Below are positions 24,163 through 32,826 of a stretch of DNA of 64,000 bases, in pieces. Under the pieces are notes generated by a model. That model made no database searches, was not told the DNA's origin, and was given only the letters and a program-made list of their open reading frames with translations. The stretch's first letter is position 1, and each line of letters opens with the position of its first letter. The stretch is from an uncultured Bacteroidota bacterium. Lineage in GTDB: Bacteria > Bacteroidota > Bacteroidia > Bacteroidales > P3. Location: the NCBI GenBank assembly GCA_902771735.1, contig CACXXO010000017.1, positions 1-64,000 of the forward strand. The letters run 5' to 3'. A program made the position numbers and the translations under genes.

Positions 24163-24630
24163 CTATCGCTCTATCTCATACGGCGGGCCGCTCGTGATGC
24201 CCACCCCGCTCTCTCTCAGTTCCTCGGCTATCTGCGAAATCTTCACACTCTTCTGATATTGTTTCTGCATCTGTATCCTCTGCTCGCGCAGGTCGTTGAT
24301 GCGCTCCAACGAGGCTATCTTCTCGCGGCTGAGGCTCTCCACCTTGTATCGGTTGGCCACCAGCAGCAACAGGAAGAACAGGCACAACAGCAGCAGCGGT
24401 ATCTGCTTCACCACCATCTTGTCGCCCAGAATGTCGCCGCCCAGCACCTTGGCCACTCCCTTCGCCACCTTGTCGCCCTTGCCATTAGTCCTCGGATGCT
24501 GCTCCTCTTCGGCACTCTCCGGCTCCTCCACCATCACGTCGTTCTCCTTCTCCTCCATCTCCACAGCCCGCTGTTCCACAACCTCTTCCTGTCGCTTCTC
24601 TGTTGCTTTCTCTCTAAACCTGTTTCCCAT
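24163..24630 (-). CDS. FtsL-like division protein
   Basis: 155 residues. An acidic, Glu-rich cytoplasmic part (about 1-70) precedes one membrane helix (IPLLLLCLFFLLLLVANRY, about 75-93). A periplasmic coiled coil follows (REKIASLERINDLREQRIQM), then SQIAEELRESGVGIT. The size, topology and position between rsmH and ftsI are those of FtsL, which recruits and activates FtsW/FtsI. Sequence identity in FtsL is always low, so the name rests on topology and context. Confidence 0.8.
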   Translation of the reverse strand: MGNRFREKATEKRQEEVVEQRAVEMEEKENDVMVEEPESAEEEQHPRTNGKGDKVAKGVAKVLGGDILGDKMVVKQIPLLLLCLFFLLLLVANRYKVESLSREKIASLERINDLREQRIQMQKQYQKSVKISQIAEELRESGVGITSGPPYEIER

Positions 24631-24663
24631 ATATATTATTAATGTATACTAATTTATACTTTT

Positions 24664-25620
24664 TTATCGGTTATTCTGCGGCACGGCCTTGGAGTCATTC
24701 TCGGCCTCCACCTTCTCCCCCACCCTCAACCTGGCGCTGCGGGCCCGGTTGTTCACCGCCAGTTCGGCCTCGCCGGCCTGCACGGCGCCGCGGCTCACCA
24801 TCCTGATGGGCGACAGCACATTGCCGTAGAAATCCTTCTCCACCTCGCCTTCGAAATTGCCGCTCCGCATGAAATTCTTCACCAAACGGTCCTCGAGCGA
24901 GTGATAGCTGATGACCACCAGCCTTCCGCCCGGCTCCAGCACCTCGCAAGCCTGCTGCAGCATCGCCTTCAACGCCTCAAGTTCGCCGTTCACCTCGATG
25001 CGCAGCGCCTGGAAGAGCATGGCCAGATACTTGTTCTCCATACCCCTCGGCAGATGTCTCTGCACCGCAGCCTTCAACTCGCCCGTCGTCTGGATGGGAG
25101 AGCCGGCCTCCTGCCGGTATTTCACAATGGCCCGGGCCATCTGCTTGGCATTGGGCAGCTCGCCGTAGAGCTTCAGCAGCCGCGCCAACTCACTCTCGTC
25201 GAGGCTGTTCACCAGGTCGGCGGCCGTCATCTCGCCACGGCGGTCCATCCGAAGATCGAGGGCGCCGTCGAAACGGGTAGAGAAACCGCGTTCGGCCACG
25301 TCGAACTGGTGGCTGCTCACTCCCAGGTCAGCCAGTATGCCGTCTACCCGGCGCACCCCGTGGAGCCGCAGGAAATTCTTCAAGTATCTGAAATTCTCGT
25401 TGATAAGCACAAAGCGGGAATCATCGATGGCATTGGCGAGTGCATCCTCGTCCTGGTCGAATGCAAAAAGCCGTCCCTCGGAACCGAGAGCGGAGAGAAT
25501 GGCACGCGAATGACCGCCGCCTCCGAAGGTCACGTCGACATACGTTCCCCCGGGACGGATGGCGAGCCCCCCAAGGGCCTCGTCGAGCATCACTGGCCTA
25601 TGATATTCATACTCTTGCAT
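24664..25620 (-). CDS. rsmH: 16S rRNA (cytosine(1402)-N(4))-methyltransferase
   Basis: SAM-dependent enzyme that N4-methylates C1402 in the ribosomal P site. 318 residues from the ATG at 25620 (MQEYEYHRPVML). In-frame upstream codons to 25698 lie within mraZ and have no family similarity. Seen: substrate/SAM loop VDVTFGGGGHSRAIL, FAFDQDEDAL, ILADLGVSSHQFD, and the late SYHSLEDRLVKNF. It overlaps mraZ by 14 bases. Confidence 0.95.
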   Translation of the reverse strand: MQEYEYHRPVMLDEALGGLAIRPGGTYVDVTFGGGGHSRAILSALGSEGRLFAFDQDEDALANAIDDSRFVLINENFRYLKNFLRLHGVRRVDGILADLGVSSHQFDVAERGFSTRFDGALDLRMDRRGEMTAADLVNSLDESELARLLKLYGELPNAKQMARAIVKYRQEAGSPIQTTGELKAAVQRHLPRGMENKYLAMLFQALRIEVNGELEALKAMLQQACEVLEPGGRLVVISYHSLEDRLVKNFMRSGNFEGEVEKDFYGNVLSPIRMVSRGAVQAGEAELAVNNRARSARLRVGEKVEAENDSKAVPQNNR

Positions 25621-26095
25621 CGCTCTCAACCGGCTTTTCTTTCCCCTGTGCGGGGACGCATCCCAGCAACGACTCCGCCCTCTCGGCATAGTCGCCACCA
25701 GACTGGTTCATCTTGTCGTAGGCCTCACGGTTCCAGAGCTCGATGAACTTGCCAGTCGATTGCAAAACGATTTCTTTCGCCTTGGCTATCACATGCTTCT
25801 GCTCGGCAGGCACCAGCAGGCGGTCGTTCGAGTCGAGCTCGATGACGTTGCCCTCGGTCAGCTTGCGCAGCAGGTTGCGATCCTCGCGGCGATAGGGATT
25901 AAGCTTCTCCTGGAGTTTCTCCACTTCCTCCCTGAAACTGGCGTAAGTCCACAGCTCCAAACACTCGGCATAGACACTCTCGCGAATCACGAAACGACCG
26001 TCCTCGGTCTCCAACTGGCGTTTCAGCGCAATTGGGAACTTGAAGCGACCGTTCGAGTCCACCTTACAGTATTCTTTTCCAAGTATTAAGGCCAT
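25607..26095 (-). CDS. mraZ: transcriptional regulator/cell-division protein MraZ
   Basis: 162 residues with two SpoVT/AbrB-like halves: CKVDSNGRFKFPIAL near 10-24 and VIELDSNDRLLVPAEQK near 84-100. MraZ binds direct repeats upstream of dcw operons and represses them in other bacteria. It is the first gene of the cluster. Upstream on the minus strand is a 660-base gap; I did not find a convincing set of MraZ-box direct repeats. Confidence 0.93.
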   Translation of the reverse strand: MALILGKEYCKVDSNGRFKFPIALKRQLETEDGRFVIRESVYAECLELWTYASFREEVEKLQEKLNPYRREDRNLLRKLTEGNVIELDSNDRLLVPAEQKHVIAKAKEIVLQSTGKFIELWNREAYDKMNQSGGDYAERAESLLGCVPAQGKEKPVESDARV

Positions 26096-26397
26096 TTCAC
26101 CTACTTTTTTTCAGGTTGTAAAATTACGAAGAAATTTCCAATTTCTGCCTAAAAAATCCTTTTTTTGTTTTTTTTAACCAATTTTTGTTGTTCATAACCT
26201 TAAACGAACAAATCGGAAAAAAGTTTCATCCCGGAGCAACTTTTTTTACAAAGCCCACAAAATCCGCCCCTCCCGCAACCACCACCCTTCAACTTCCAAC
26301 CTCCACCCCCCTATCGACCCACCCTTCTCCCCTGTTGAAAACTTTTTTCCTCCCGCCCCCCTCCTGCCACCCCCTTGCCTCCTTCTCCGCCCCACCG

Positions 26398-26498
26398 CCC
26401 TGCCACCACCCTACCCTCGCCCTACCATCTCCCACCGTGGCCGGAGATGACATGGAGTTGGCAAGGAGTTGGATAAGACTTGGGAAAGAGTTGATATT
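26398..26498 (+). repeat. intergenic hairpin element, copy 2
   Basis: Same orientation as copy 1: C-rich units (CCTGCCACCAC, CCTACCCTCGC, CCTACCATCTC), centre CCCACCGTGGCCGGAGATG, then GGAGTTGGCAA, GGAGTTGGATA and TGGGAAAGAGTTGATATT. The central palindrome is less perfect than in copies 1 and 4. Confidence 0.75.
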
Positions 26499-26699
26499 AA
26501 CAAAGCACTATGTATAAGCATCTTGCAATCACGGTCTCCTCTCCGGTTAACGGTGGCGGACAACGCCTGCGGAGCGTCGAACCCACCGTTTTTGGCGACA
26601 CATCCTGTACTGTCACCCCCGGTGCCACCTGTCACCGTCACACTTGTCCTATAACTCCACGCCATGCAACATTTTTTTCCCCATTTCGGGGATTTTTTG

Positions 26700-26707
26700 T
26701 ATCTTTG
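26700..26707 (+). promoter_or_regulatory. -7 box (TATCTTTG) for S46 peptidase
   Basis: TATCTTTGC lies 47 bases upstream of the ATG at 26755. The -33 region is only T-rich. Confidence 0.5.
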
Positions 26708-26754
26708 CATTTTCGATTCAATTAAATTATTAATAATAAAAAACATTTAAGACA

Positions 26755-28917
26755 ATGAAAATTCGTACATTAGTATTGGCCCTGGTCATGACGCTGGTGC
26801 TGCCCAATGCAGTGCGCGCCGACGAAGGCATGTGGCTTCTCTCCCTGATTGGCAAGAACTATCAGGACATGCAGAAAGCCGGTTTCAAACTCACTCCCGA
26901 GGACATCTACAGCATCAACAAGAGCTGCCTGAAGGATGCCATCGTGGGTCTCGGCAATGCCGGCAGCCCCTTCTGGCACTTCTGCACCGGTGAAATCATC
27001 TCCTCGAAAGGTCTCGTGAGCACCAACCATCACTGCGGATACGGCAAGCTGCAGGAGCACTCGAGCGTGGAGCACGACTATCTGCGCGACGGTTTCTGGG
27101 CCTACAGCATGGACCAGGAACTGCCCAATCCCGGACTCACCGCCTCGATTCTCGTGCGCATGGAGGATGTCACCGCCAAGGTGAAGGAAGCGCTCACCGA
27201 CGAGATGAGCGAGAGCGACCGCCAGACTGCCATCGAGAAGGTCTCCAAGATGATTGCCGACGAGGCTGTCAAGGGTACCCAGTACAACGCCACGGTGAAG
27301 CCTATGTTCAACGACAACCAGTTCTTCCTCTTTGTCCACATCATCTACAAGGATGTCCGCCTCGTGGGCGCTCCTCCTTCGTCGATGGGCAAGTTTGGTG
27401 GCGACACCGACAACTGGAGCTGGCCGCGCCACACCTGCGACTTCTCCATGTTCCGCATCTACACCGCCCCCGACGGCAGCCCCGCCGAATACAGCAAGGA
27501 CAACGTTCCCCTGAGCCCCAAGCATCACCTGCCCGTCAACGCCGGTGAAATCAAGGACGGCGACTTCGCCATGGTCATGGGCTTCCCCGGCACCACCGAC
27601 CACTTCCTCACCTCCTTCGGCCTCGAGGAGACCATGAACATCACTAACAAGCTGGTCTACGAAATCCGCACCGTCAAGATCAACATCCTCCGCGAGGAGA
27701 TGGCCGCCAGCCAGGCCACCCGCATCAAATACGCCTCGAAGTATGCCTCCTGCTCCAACTACTGGAAATACAGCAACGAGCAGAACAAAGCCCTCAAGGC
27801 CCTCAACACCATGGGTGTCAAGAAAGAGGTGGAGAAAGATTACATGCAGTGGGCCAGCCGCCAGACCAACCCCAAATACAGCCGCGCCCTCGACCTCATC
27901 AAGAAAGGCTACGCCGCCCGCGCCACCGTCGAGGAAGCCCAGCTCTACCTCCGCGAAGGCCTCCTCTCCGGCCCCGAGAGTCCTCTCTTCGCCTTCCGCA
28001 TCTCCAACACCTTCAAGAAAGTTCTCGAGAACGACCCCAAGGCCGACCTCAGCTTTATCCAAGGCTACATCGACAACTTCTACAAAGACTTTGACGTGAA
28101 CGTCGAGAAACGCCTCGTCTCCTCTCTCTTCAAGTATGTCGTCGACCATATGAATCCCGACTACTGCCCCCAGTTCCTCCTCGACGCCAACAAGAAATAC
28201 AAAGGCAAATTCGACGAGTATACCGAAAAGCTCTTCAGCAAATCCATCTTCGCCGATCCCGAGAAGCTGGCCAAGTTCATGAACAAACCCAACATCAAGT
28301 CCCTCGACAAAGACCCGCTGGTCCAAGTTGGCAACAACATCTATGAGGCCTATGTTGCCCTCGGCGACCAGGTGCCCCAGGAGGTGCAGGACAACCTCGA
28401 GCGCGGTATCCGCGACTTCACCGACGGTATCCTCCAAATCAACGACGGCAAGAAACTCATGTCGCCCGACGCCAACTCCACCATCCGTCTCACCTACGGC
28501 AATGTGAAGAGCTACGACCCGCGCGACGGCGTCTCCTACCACTACTACACCACCCTCCGCGGTGTCATCGAGAAAGAGGATCCCGAGAGCAGCGAGTTTG
28601 CCGTTCCCGCACGCCTCAAGGAGCTCTACGCCAAGAAGGAGTTCGGCCGCTACGCCAACAAAGACGGTGAACTGCCCACCTGCTTCATCACCAACAACGA
28701 CATCACCGGCGGCAACTCCGGCTCGCCCGTCATCAACGGCAAAGGCCAGCTTATCGGCCTGGCCTTCGACGGCAACAGCGAGGCCATGAGCGGCGACATC
28801 GACTTCGAGGAGAACCTCCAGCGCTGCATCTGCCTCGACAGCCGCTACATGCTCTGGGTCATCGATATCTTCGCCGGTGCCAAGAACCTCATCGAAGAGA
28901 TGGATATCGTCAGATAA
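26755..28917 (+). CDS. S46 family dipeptidyl-peptidase, DPP7 type
   Basis: A periplasmic serine peptidase that releases dipeptides from oligopeptides in protein-fermenting Bacteroidales. 720 residues with a signal peptide (about 1-22, ending VRA before DEGMW). Catalytic His is in STNHHCGYG (His92/93), the Asp block is DNWSWPRHTCDF (219-230), and catalytic Ser655 is in GGNSGSPV. Residue 673, 18 after the Ser, is Gly (in LAFDGNSE). In characterised members Arg673 gives DPP11 acidic specificity and Gly the DPP7 hydrophobic specificity, so DPP7-like activity is inferred. The TAA is followed immediately by the next ATG. Confidence 0.93.
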   Translation: MKIRTLVLALVMTLVLPNAVRADEGMWLLSLIGKNYQDMQKAGFKLTPEDIYSINKSCLKDAIVGLGNAGSPFWHFCTGEIISSKGLVSTNHHCGYGKLQEHSSVEHDYLRDGFWAYSMDQELPNPGLTASILVRMEDVTAKVKEALTDEMSESDRQTAIEKVSKMIADEAVKGTQYNATVKPMFNDNQFFLFVHIIYKDVRLVGAPPSSMGKFGGDTDNWSWPRHTCDFSMFRIYTAPDGSPAEYSKDNVPLSPKHHLPVNAGEIKDGDFAMVMGFPGTTDHFLTSFGLEETMNITNKLVYEIRTVKINILREEMAASQATRIKYASKYASCSNYWKYSNEQNKALKALNTMGVKKEVEKDYMQWASRQTNPKYSRALDLIKKGYAARATVEEAQLYLREGLLSGPESPLFAFRISNTFKKVLENDPKADLSFIQGYIDNFYKDFDVNVEKRLVSSLFKYVVDHMNPDYCPQFLLDANKKYKGKFDEYTEKLFSKSIFADPEKLAKFMNKPNIKSLDKDPLVQVGNNIYEAYVALGDQVPQEVQDNLERGIRDFTDGILQINDGKKLMSPDANSTIRLTYGNVKSYDPRDGVSYHYYTTLRGVIEKEDPESSEFAVPARLKELYAKKEFGRYANKDGELPTCFITNNDITGGNSGSPVINGKGQLIGLAFDGNSEAMSGDIDFEENLQRCICLDSRYMLWVIDIFAGAKNLIEEMDIVR

Positions 28918-31254
28918 ATGAAACAAGTTCAGCGACAGCAACTGCAGCAGAAACTATCACCGCAACAGATACAACTGATGCGGCTGCTGCAGTTGCCCGT
29001 CACTGACCTTGAGCAGGCCATCAAGGAGGAGATAGAGAAAAACCCCCTCCTCGAGGCCGAAAGCCCCGACGCCGAGGATATAGACAACCTGGCTGCCGAC
29101 AATAACCAGTCCGACTGGGACTCCGACGAGGAAGACTTCGACTACGACTACCGCGGGCGCCTTGAGAGCGACCCCAACGTACAACATCGCGAGTTCGTCC
29201 TCTCCGACACCCCCTCGTTCACCGAACGTCTCTCCTCGCAACTCTTCACCCGTCGTCTCACCGAGCGACAACAACTCATCGCCACCGAGCTCATCGGCTC
29301 CCTCGACGATGCAGGCTACCTCGGCCGCGACCTCGACCTGGTGACCAACGACATGGCTTTCCGACAAGGCATCGACGCCTCGCGCGACGAGGTCCTCGAA
29401 GTGTTGCACATCATCCAGAGCCTTGACCCCGCCGGCATCGGCGCCCGCAGCCTTCAGGAATGTCTGCTGCTGCAACTGGAACGGATGGCCGACAACACCG
29501 AATACTCCGAGTATTCCGACATCCTTCCCATCGCCACCACCATCATCAAAGACCATTTCGACGACTTCGCCAACCACCGCTACGAACGCATCTGCAACGC
29601 CCTCGCCATCAATGACGGGAAACTCGAAGAGGCCGCCGCCCTCATCCGCCGCCTCAACCCCAAGCCGGGTTCCTCCGATGCCGACAGCGATTTGGTGGCC
29701 AATGCCATCACTCCCGATATCATCATCTACCAACACGACGGCGAACTCCATTTCTACCTCAACGACGGCAACCTCCCGCGACTCTCCCTCAACACCTACT
29801 ATACCGACCTCCTCGCCGAATATGAGAAAACCAAGGGTGACCGCGAAACCATCTCCTTCCTGCGCACCAAACAGGCCGACGCCCAAGGATTCATCGACCT
29901 CCTCCAGCAGCGCCACGACACCATCGTGCACGTCATGCGCTACATCGTCCGCCATCAGCGCCGCTTCCTCCTCACAGGAGACCCCGACCAGAAGCAACCC
30001 CTGCGCCAACGCGAGGTGGCCGACGCCACAGGGCTCGACATCTCCACCGTCTCGCGCATGGCCAACAGCAAATACCTTCAGACCGACTTCGGCACCATTC
30101 CCCTCAAGGAGTGCTTCTCACAAGGCATGGCCAACGCCGAAGGCGAAGAAGTGTCGGTCGAGGCCGTCAAGCAACGCCTTGCCGACGCCATCGAGCACGA
30201 GGACAAACAGGCGCCCCTCTCCGACGACGCCCTGGCGCACCTGCTCAACGAGCAAGGCTACCCCCTGGCTCGCCGCACCGTGGCCAAATACCGCGAGCAA
30301 CTCGGCTTCCCCGTGGCACGCCTCCGCCGACTGCTGATACTGGCTATTATCCTACTTTCCTCCCTCCAACTTCCGCTTTCTGCCCAGGTCTCCTACTACG
30401 ACTCCCTCGTCAACGCCCGCCTCGAGGCCTCGCGGCAAACAGCCAAGAGCCCGGTCCCTGAGACTGCACGGCAGGCCTCCTCCTTCCTCCAATCCAAGCA
30501 ACAGAAAGCCGAGAGCAAACTGGCCGTCAAAGCCATCCGCGAAGCCGCCAAAACCACCGACGACGACACCTCGGCCCTCACCGCTGCCATGGTGCCTCTC
30601 TGGTACGACGCCTTCCCTCACCACCGCGTCAACCCCCTCGGCCGCACACGCCTCGACAACCTGCCCGACGAAATCAACCTCAAGCTCGTCAAAGACTCCT
30701 CCGACTTCTGCTTCCCCGTGCGCAACAGCAAGACCTCCAACTACGGCTGGCGGTGGCAGCGTGGCCACCACGGCGTCGACATCCGACTCAACACCGGCGA
30801 CCCCGTCTATAGCGCCTTCAGCGGCATAGTGCGCATAGCAACCCGCATGGGAGGCTACGGCAACTGCGTCGTCATACGCCACCCCAACGGCCTTGAGACC
30901 CTCTACGGACACCTCTCCAAAATCAACGTCCATCCCAACCAACCCGTCGCCGCAGGCGACCTCATCGGCCTCGGCGGCTCCACCGGCAATTCCACCGGCC
31001 CACACCTCCATTTCGAGTGCCGTTTCCTCTATCAAACCTTCGACCCCGAATGGATTCTCGACTTCAACAACTTCTCTCTCCGCACTCGCCGACTCCACCT
31101 CGACAAGACCTACTTCGGCATCCACCAGCCCCGCAAGGGCCAACGTCTCGACTACAAAGCCGACAACAGCATCATCAAGGAACCCAAGAAAAAGAGAAAA
31201 AACACCTCCTCCGCTGCTGCCGCCACCTATACCTTCAACCCCAAAGACTTTTAG
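28918..31254 (+). CDS. rpoN: RNA polymerase sigma-54 factor fused in frame to an M23 metallopeptidase
   Basis: One open frame of 778 residues. Residues 1-471 are a complete RpoN: the Gln/Leu-rich activator region (QQIQLMRLLQLPVTDLEQ), core-binding and HTH regions (TGLDISTVSRMANSKYLQ), and the RpoN box ARRTVAKYRE at 451-460, ending FPVARLRR as expected. With no stop, the frame continues into a signal-peptide-like stretch (LLILAIILLSSLQLPLSA, cleavage before Q490) and a complete M23 domain with GHHGVD and GPHLHFE metal ligands. An in-frame GTG at 30313 would start a 313-residue secreted peptidase with a basic MARLRR n-region. Either a true fusion or a nested gene with internal start is possible; an assembly error cannot be excluded. 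Directly abuts the S46 gene. Confidence 0.85.
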   Translation: MKQVQRQQLQQKLSPQQIQLMRLLQLPVTDLEQAIKEEIEKNPLLEAESPDAEDIDNLAADNNQSDWDSDEEDFDYDYRGRLESDPNVQHREFVLSDTPSFTERLSSQLFTRRLTERQQLIATELIGSLDDAGYLGRDLDLVTNDMAFRQGIDASRDEVLEVLHIIQSLDPAGIGARSLQECLLLQLERMADNTEYSEYSDILPIATTIIKDHFDDFANHRYERICNALAINDGKLEEAAALIRRLNPKPGSSDADSDLVANAITPDIIIYQHDGELHFYLNDGNLPRLSLNTYYTDLLAEYEKTKGDRETISFLRTKQADAQGFIDLLQQRHDTIVHVMRYIVRHQRRFLLTGDPDQKQPLRQREVADATGLDISTVSRMANSKYLQTDFGTIPLKECFSQGMANAEGEEVSVEAVKQRLADAIEHEDKQAPLSDDALAHLLNEQGYPLARRTVAKYREQLGFPVARLRRLLILAIILLSSLQLPLSAQVSYYDSLVNARLEASRQTAKSPVPETARQASSFLQSKQQKAESKLAVKAIREAAKTTDDDTSALTAAMVPLWYDAFPHHRVNPLGRTRLDNLPDEINLKLVKDSSDFCFPVRNSKTSNYGWRWQRGHHGVDIRLNTGDPVYSAFSGIVRIATRMGGYGNCVVIRHPNGLETLYGHLSKINVHPNQPVAAGDLIGLGGSTGNSTGPHLHFECRFLYQTFDPEWILDFNNFSLRTRRLHLDKTYFGIHQPRKGQRLDYKADNSIIKEPKKKRKNTSSAAAATYTFNPKDF
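30313..31254 (+). CDS. possible independently started secreted M23 peptidase nested in the rpoN frame
   Basis: Starting at the in-frame GTG, the product would be 313 residues: basic n-region (MARLRR), hydrophobic core (LLILAIILLSSLQLPL) and an SA-Q cleavage site. A linker follows, then the M23 domain: HHGVD Zn ligands, SAFSGIVRIATRMGGYGNC, LYGHLSKINVHPNQPV, and HLH. M23 enzymes cut peptidoglycan cross-bridges in the periplasm and could not act as part of a cytoplasmic sigma factor, which favours a separate product. The start codon is inferred; Bacteroidota often lack Shine-Dalgarno sites, so none is expected. Confidence 0.5.
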   Translation: MARLRRLLILAIILLSSLQLPLSAQVSYYDSLVNARLEASRQTAKSPVPETARQASSFLQSKQQKAESKLAVKAIREAAKTTDDDTSALTAAMVPLWYDAFPHHRVNPLGRTRLDNLPDEINLKLVKDSSDFCFPVRNSKTSNYGWRWQRGHHGVDIRLNTGDPVYSAFSGIVRIATRMGGYGNCVVIRHPNGLETLYGHLSKINVHPNQPVAAGDLIGLGGSTGNSTGPHLHFECRFLYQTFDPEWILDFNNFSLRTRRLHLDKTYFGIHQPRKGQRLDYKADNSIIKEPKKKRKNTSSAAAATYTFNPKDF

Positions 31255-31275
31255 ACCCCTAATTCCCTTATAACA

Positions 31276-31764
31276 ATGAAAAAGACCAACCTTTCCGACT
31301 ACTCACCCTCCACCGTGCCCAACGGCGCGCCTTGGACCATCGCCGTTGTGGCGGCCGAATGGAACCCCGAGGTAACCAACGCCATGCTCAAAGGCGCCGT
31401 CGAAACACTCCTCCTCCACGGAGTGAAAGAAGACAACATCATCGTCCACCGCGTGCCCGGCACCTACGAACTCTCCTATGCCGCCGACACCCTGGCCGAG
31501 CTCGACAGCATCGACGCCGTCATCTGCATCGGCTGCGTTATCCAGGGCGAGACACGCCACTTTGAATTCATCTGCCAGGCCGTCTCGCAAGGGCTCACCA
31601 ATGTGGCCCTGGCCAACCACAAACCCATCATCTTCAGCGTCCTCACCACCGACACCATGCAGCAAGCCCTCGACCGTGCCGGCGGCCAACACGGCAACAA
31701 GGGGGTCGAAGGCGCCATCACCGCCCTCAAGATGCTCCAATTCACCGACCAAGCAGTCTTCTGA
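31276..31764 (+). CDS. ribH: 6,7-dimethyl-8-ribityllumazine synthase
   Basis: Condenses 5-amino-6-ribitylaminouracil with 3,4-dihydroxy-2-butanone phosphate, the penultimate riboflavin step. 162 residues, normal length. Seen: VAAEWNPEVTNAMLKGA (substrate loop), HRVPGTYELSYAAD, and GCVIQGETRHFEFI with the catalytic His after ETR. Two bases separate its TGA from the fmt GTG. No other rib gene is nearby. Confidence 0.96.
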   Translation: MKKTNLSDYSPSTVPNGAPWTIAVVAAEWNPEVTNAMLKGAVETLLLHGVKEDNIIVHRVPGTYELSYAADTLAELDSIDAVICIGCVIQGETRHFEFICQAVSQGLTNVALANHKPIIFSVLTTDTMQQALDRAGGQHGNKGVEGAITALKMLQFTDQAVF

Positions 31765-31766
31765 AC

Positions 31767-32705
31767 GTGAAAATAGTCTATTTCGGCACCCCCGACTTCG
31801 CCGTCGAAAGCCTCGACGCCATCATGCAGAGCCCCCGCCACGAGGTCTGCGCCGTTGTCACTGTCCCCGACCGCCAGGCCGGCCGCGGACAAAAGGTCGT
31901 CTTCAGCCCCGTCAAGCAGTATGCCCTCGACCACCACCTGCCCCTCCTCCAGCCCGAGAAGCTCCGCGACCCGCAGTTCCTTGAACATCTGGCCTCCTAT
32001 GGCGCCGACATGTTCGTCGTCGTGGCCTTCCGCATGCTCCCCGAGGCGGTATGGAACATGCCCGCACACGGCACCTTCAACCTCCACGCCTCGCTCCTCC
32101 CCCGCTACCGCGGCGCCGCACCCATCAACCACGCCATTATCAACGGCGACACCGTCACCGGCGTCACCACCTTCCTCCTCAACCATCAGATCGACGAAGG
32201 CCAGATCCTCCTCCAGGCCGAGACACCCATCCTGCCCGACGACAACGCCGGCACCCTCCACGACCGCCTTGCCGCCATGGGCCGCACGCTCGTCGTGCAA
32301 ACCCTCGACGGCATCGCCGACGGCACCCTCACCCCGCGCCCACAGGAAGGCACACCCACCGCAGCCCCCAAAATCTTCAAGGACGACTGCATCATCCGTT
32401 TCGACCAACCCGCACAGAAGGTCGTCGACTTCATCCGCGGCCTCTCGCCCTACCCCGCCGCCCTCCTCACCCTCGTCAACCCCCAGGGCGAAGAAGTGCT
32501 CTTCAAAATCTTCGACGCCGTGGCGGTTTCCGACCCTTCGGCCACCCCAAAAACACTCATTTGTGACGAAAAAAAAGTGCTAAAAATCGGTGTAAACGAC
32601 GGATTTCTACAGATTTTGAGCCTGCAAATGAGCGGGAAACGAAAAAATTCCGTCGAAGATTTTCTTCGTGGCAACAAACTAACTGGCTGGAAACTAAGAC
32701 CTTGA
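31767..32705 (+). CDS. fmt: methionyl-tRNA formyltransferase
   Basis: Formylates initiator Met-tRNA using 10-formyl-THF. 312 residues from a GTG start at 31767. The N-terminal YFGTPDFAVESLDAI, folate-site FNLHASLLPRYRGAAPINHA (Asn-His with the downstream Asp) and C-terminal OB-fold RGLSPYPAALLTLV are all present. A hydrophilic C-terminal end (SGKRKNSVEDFLRGNKLTGW) is typical. Confidence 0.96.
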   Translation: MKIVYFGTPDFAVESLDAIMQSPRHEVCAVVTVPDRQAGRGQKVVFSPVKQYALDHHLPLLQPEKLRDPQFLEHLASYGADMFVVVAFRMLPEAVWNMPAHGTFNLHASLLPRYRGAAPINHAIINGDTVTGVTTFLLNHQIDEGQILLQAETPILPDDNAGTLHDRLAAMGRTLVVQTLDGIADGTLTPRPQEGTPTAAPKIFKDDCIIRFDQPAQKVVDFIRGLSPYPAALLTLVNPQGEEVLFKIFDAVAVSDPSATPKTLICDEKKVLKIGVNDGFLQILSLQMSGKRKNSVEDFLRGNKLTGWKLRP

Positions 32706-32745
32706 AAATATAGTGAAAAAATTTCTTAAAAAAATTTAAAAAAAA

Positions 32746-32778
32746 TTTGTGTCGTATTAAAAAAAATTGCTACATTTG
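32746..32778 (+). promoter_or_regulatory. promoter of the HU gene
   Basis: TTTG at 32746-32749 and TACATTTG at 32771-32778 with 21 bases between match the Bacteroidota -33/-7 pattern, 49 bases before the HU ATG, in a very AT-rich region. Confidence 0.65.
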
Positions 32779-32826
32779 CAGCGAAAAGAAATACAAAGTA
32801 TTATAAACCCTTAAACACAAATCATT

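Larger units (their letters stand above)
26096..26754. other. divergent intergenic region with polypyrimidine tract
   Basis: The gap separates the divergent mraZ and S46 peptidase genes. 26096-26250 is AT-rich and probably holds the dcw promoter, though none is clear. 26257-26430 is strikingly C-rich with very few G on the plus strand. It runs into a hairpin element copy (26398-26498), and a promoter -7 box lies at 26700-26707. No gene is supported. Confidence 0.7.

Noticed and set aside
22004-24256. 750-codon plus-strand frame opposite ftsI
   Set aside because: Shadow of ftsI; composition (His/Val/Leu) is typical of antisense frames here.
26770-28941. 723-codon minus-strand frame opposite the S46 peptidase
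   Set aside because: Shadow frame; the plus-strand protein has all catalytic motifs.
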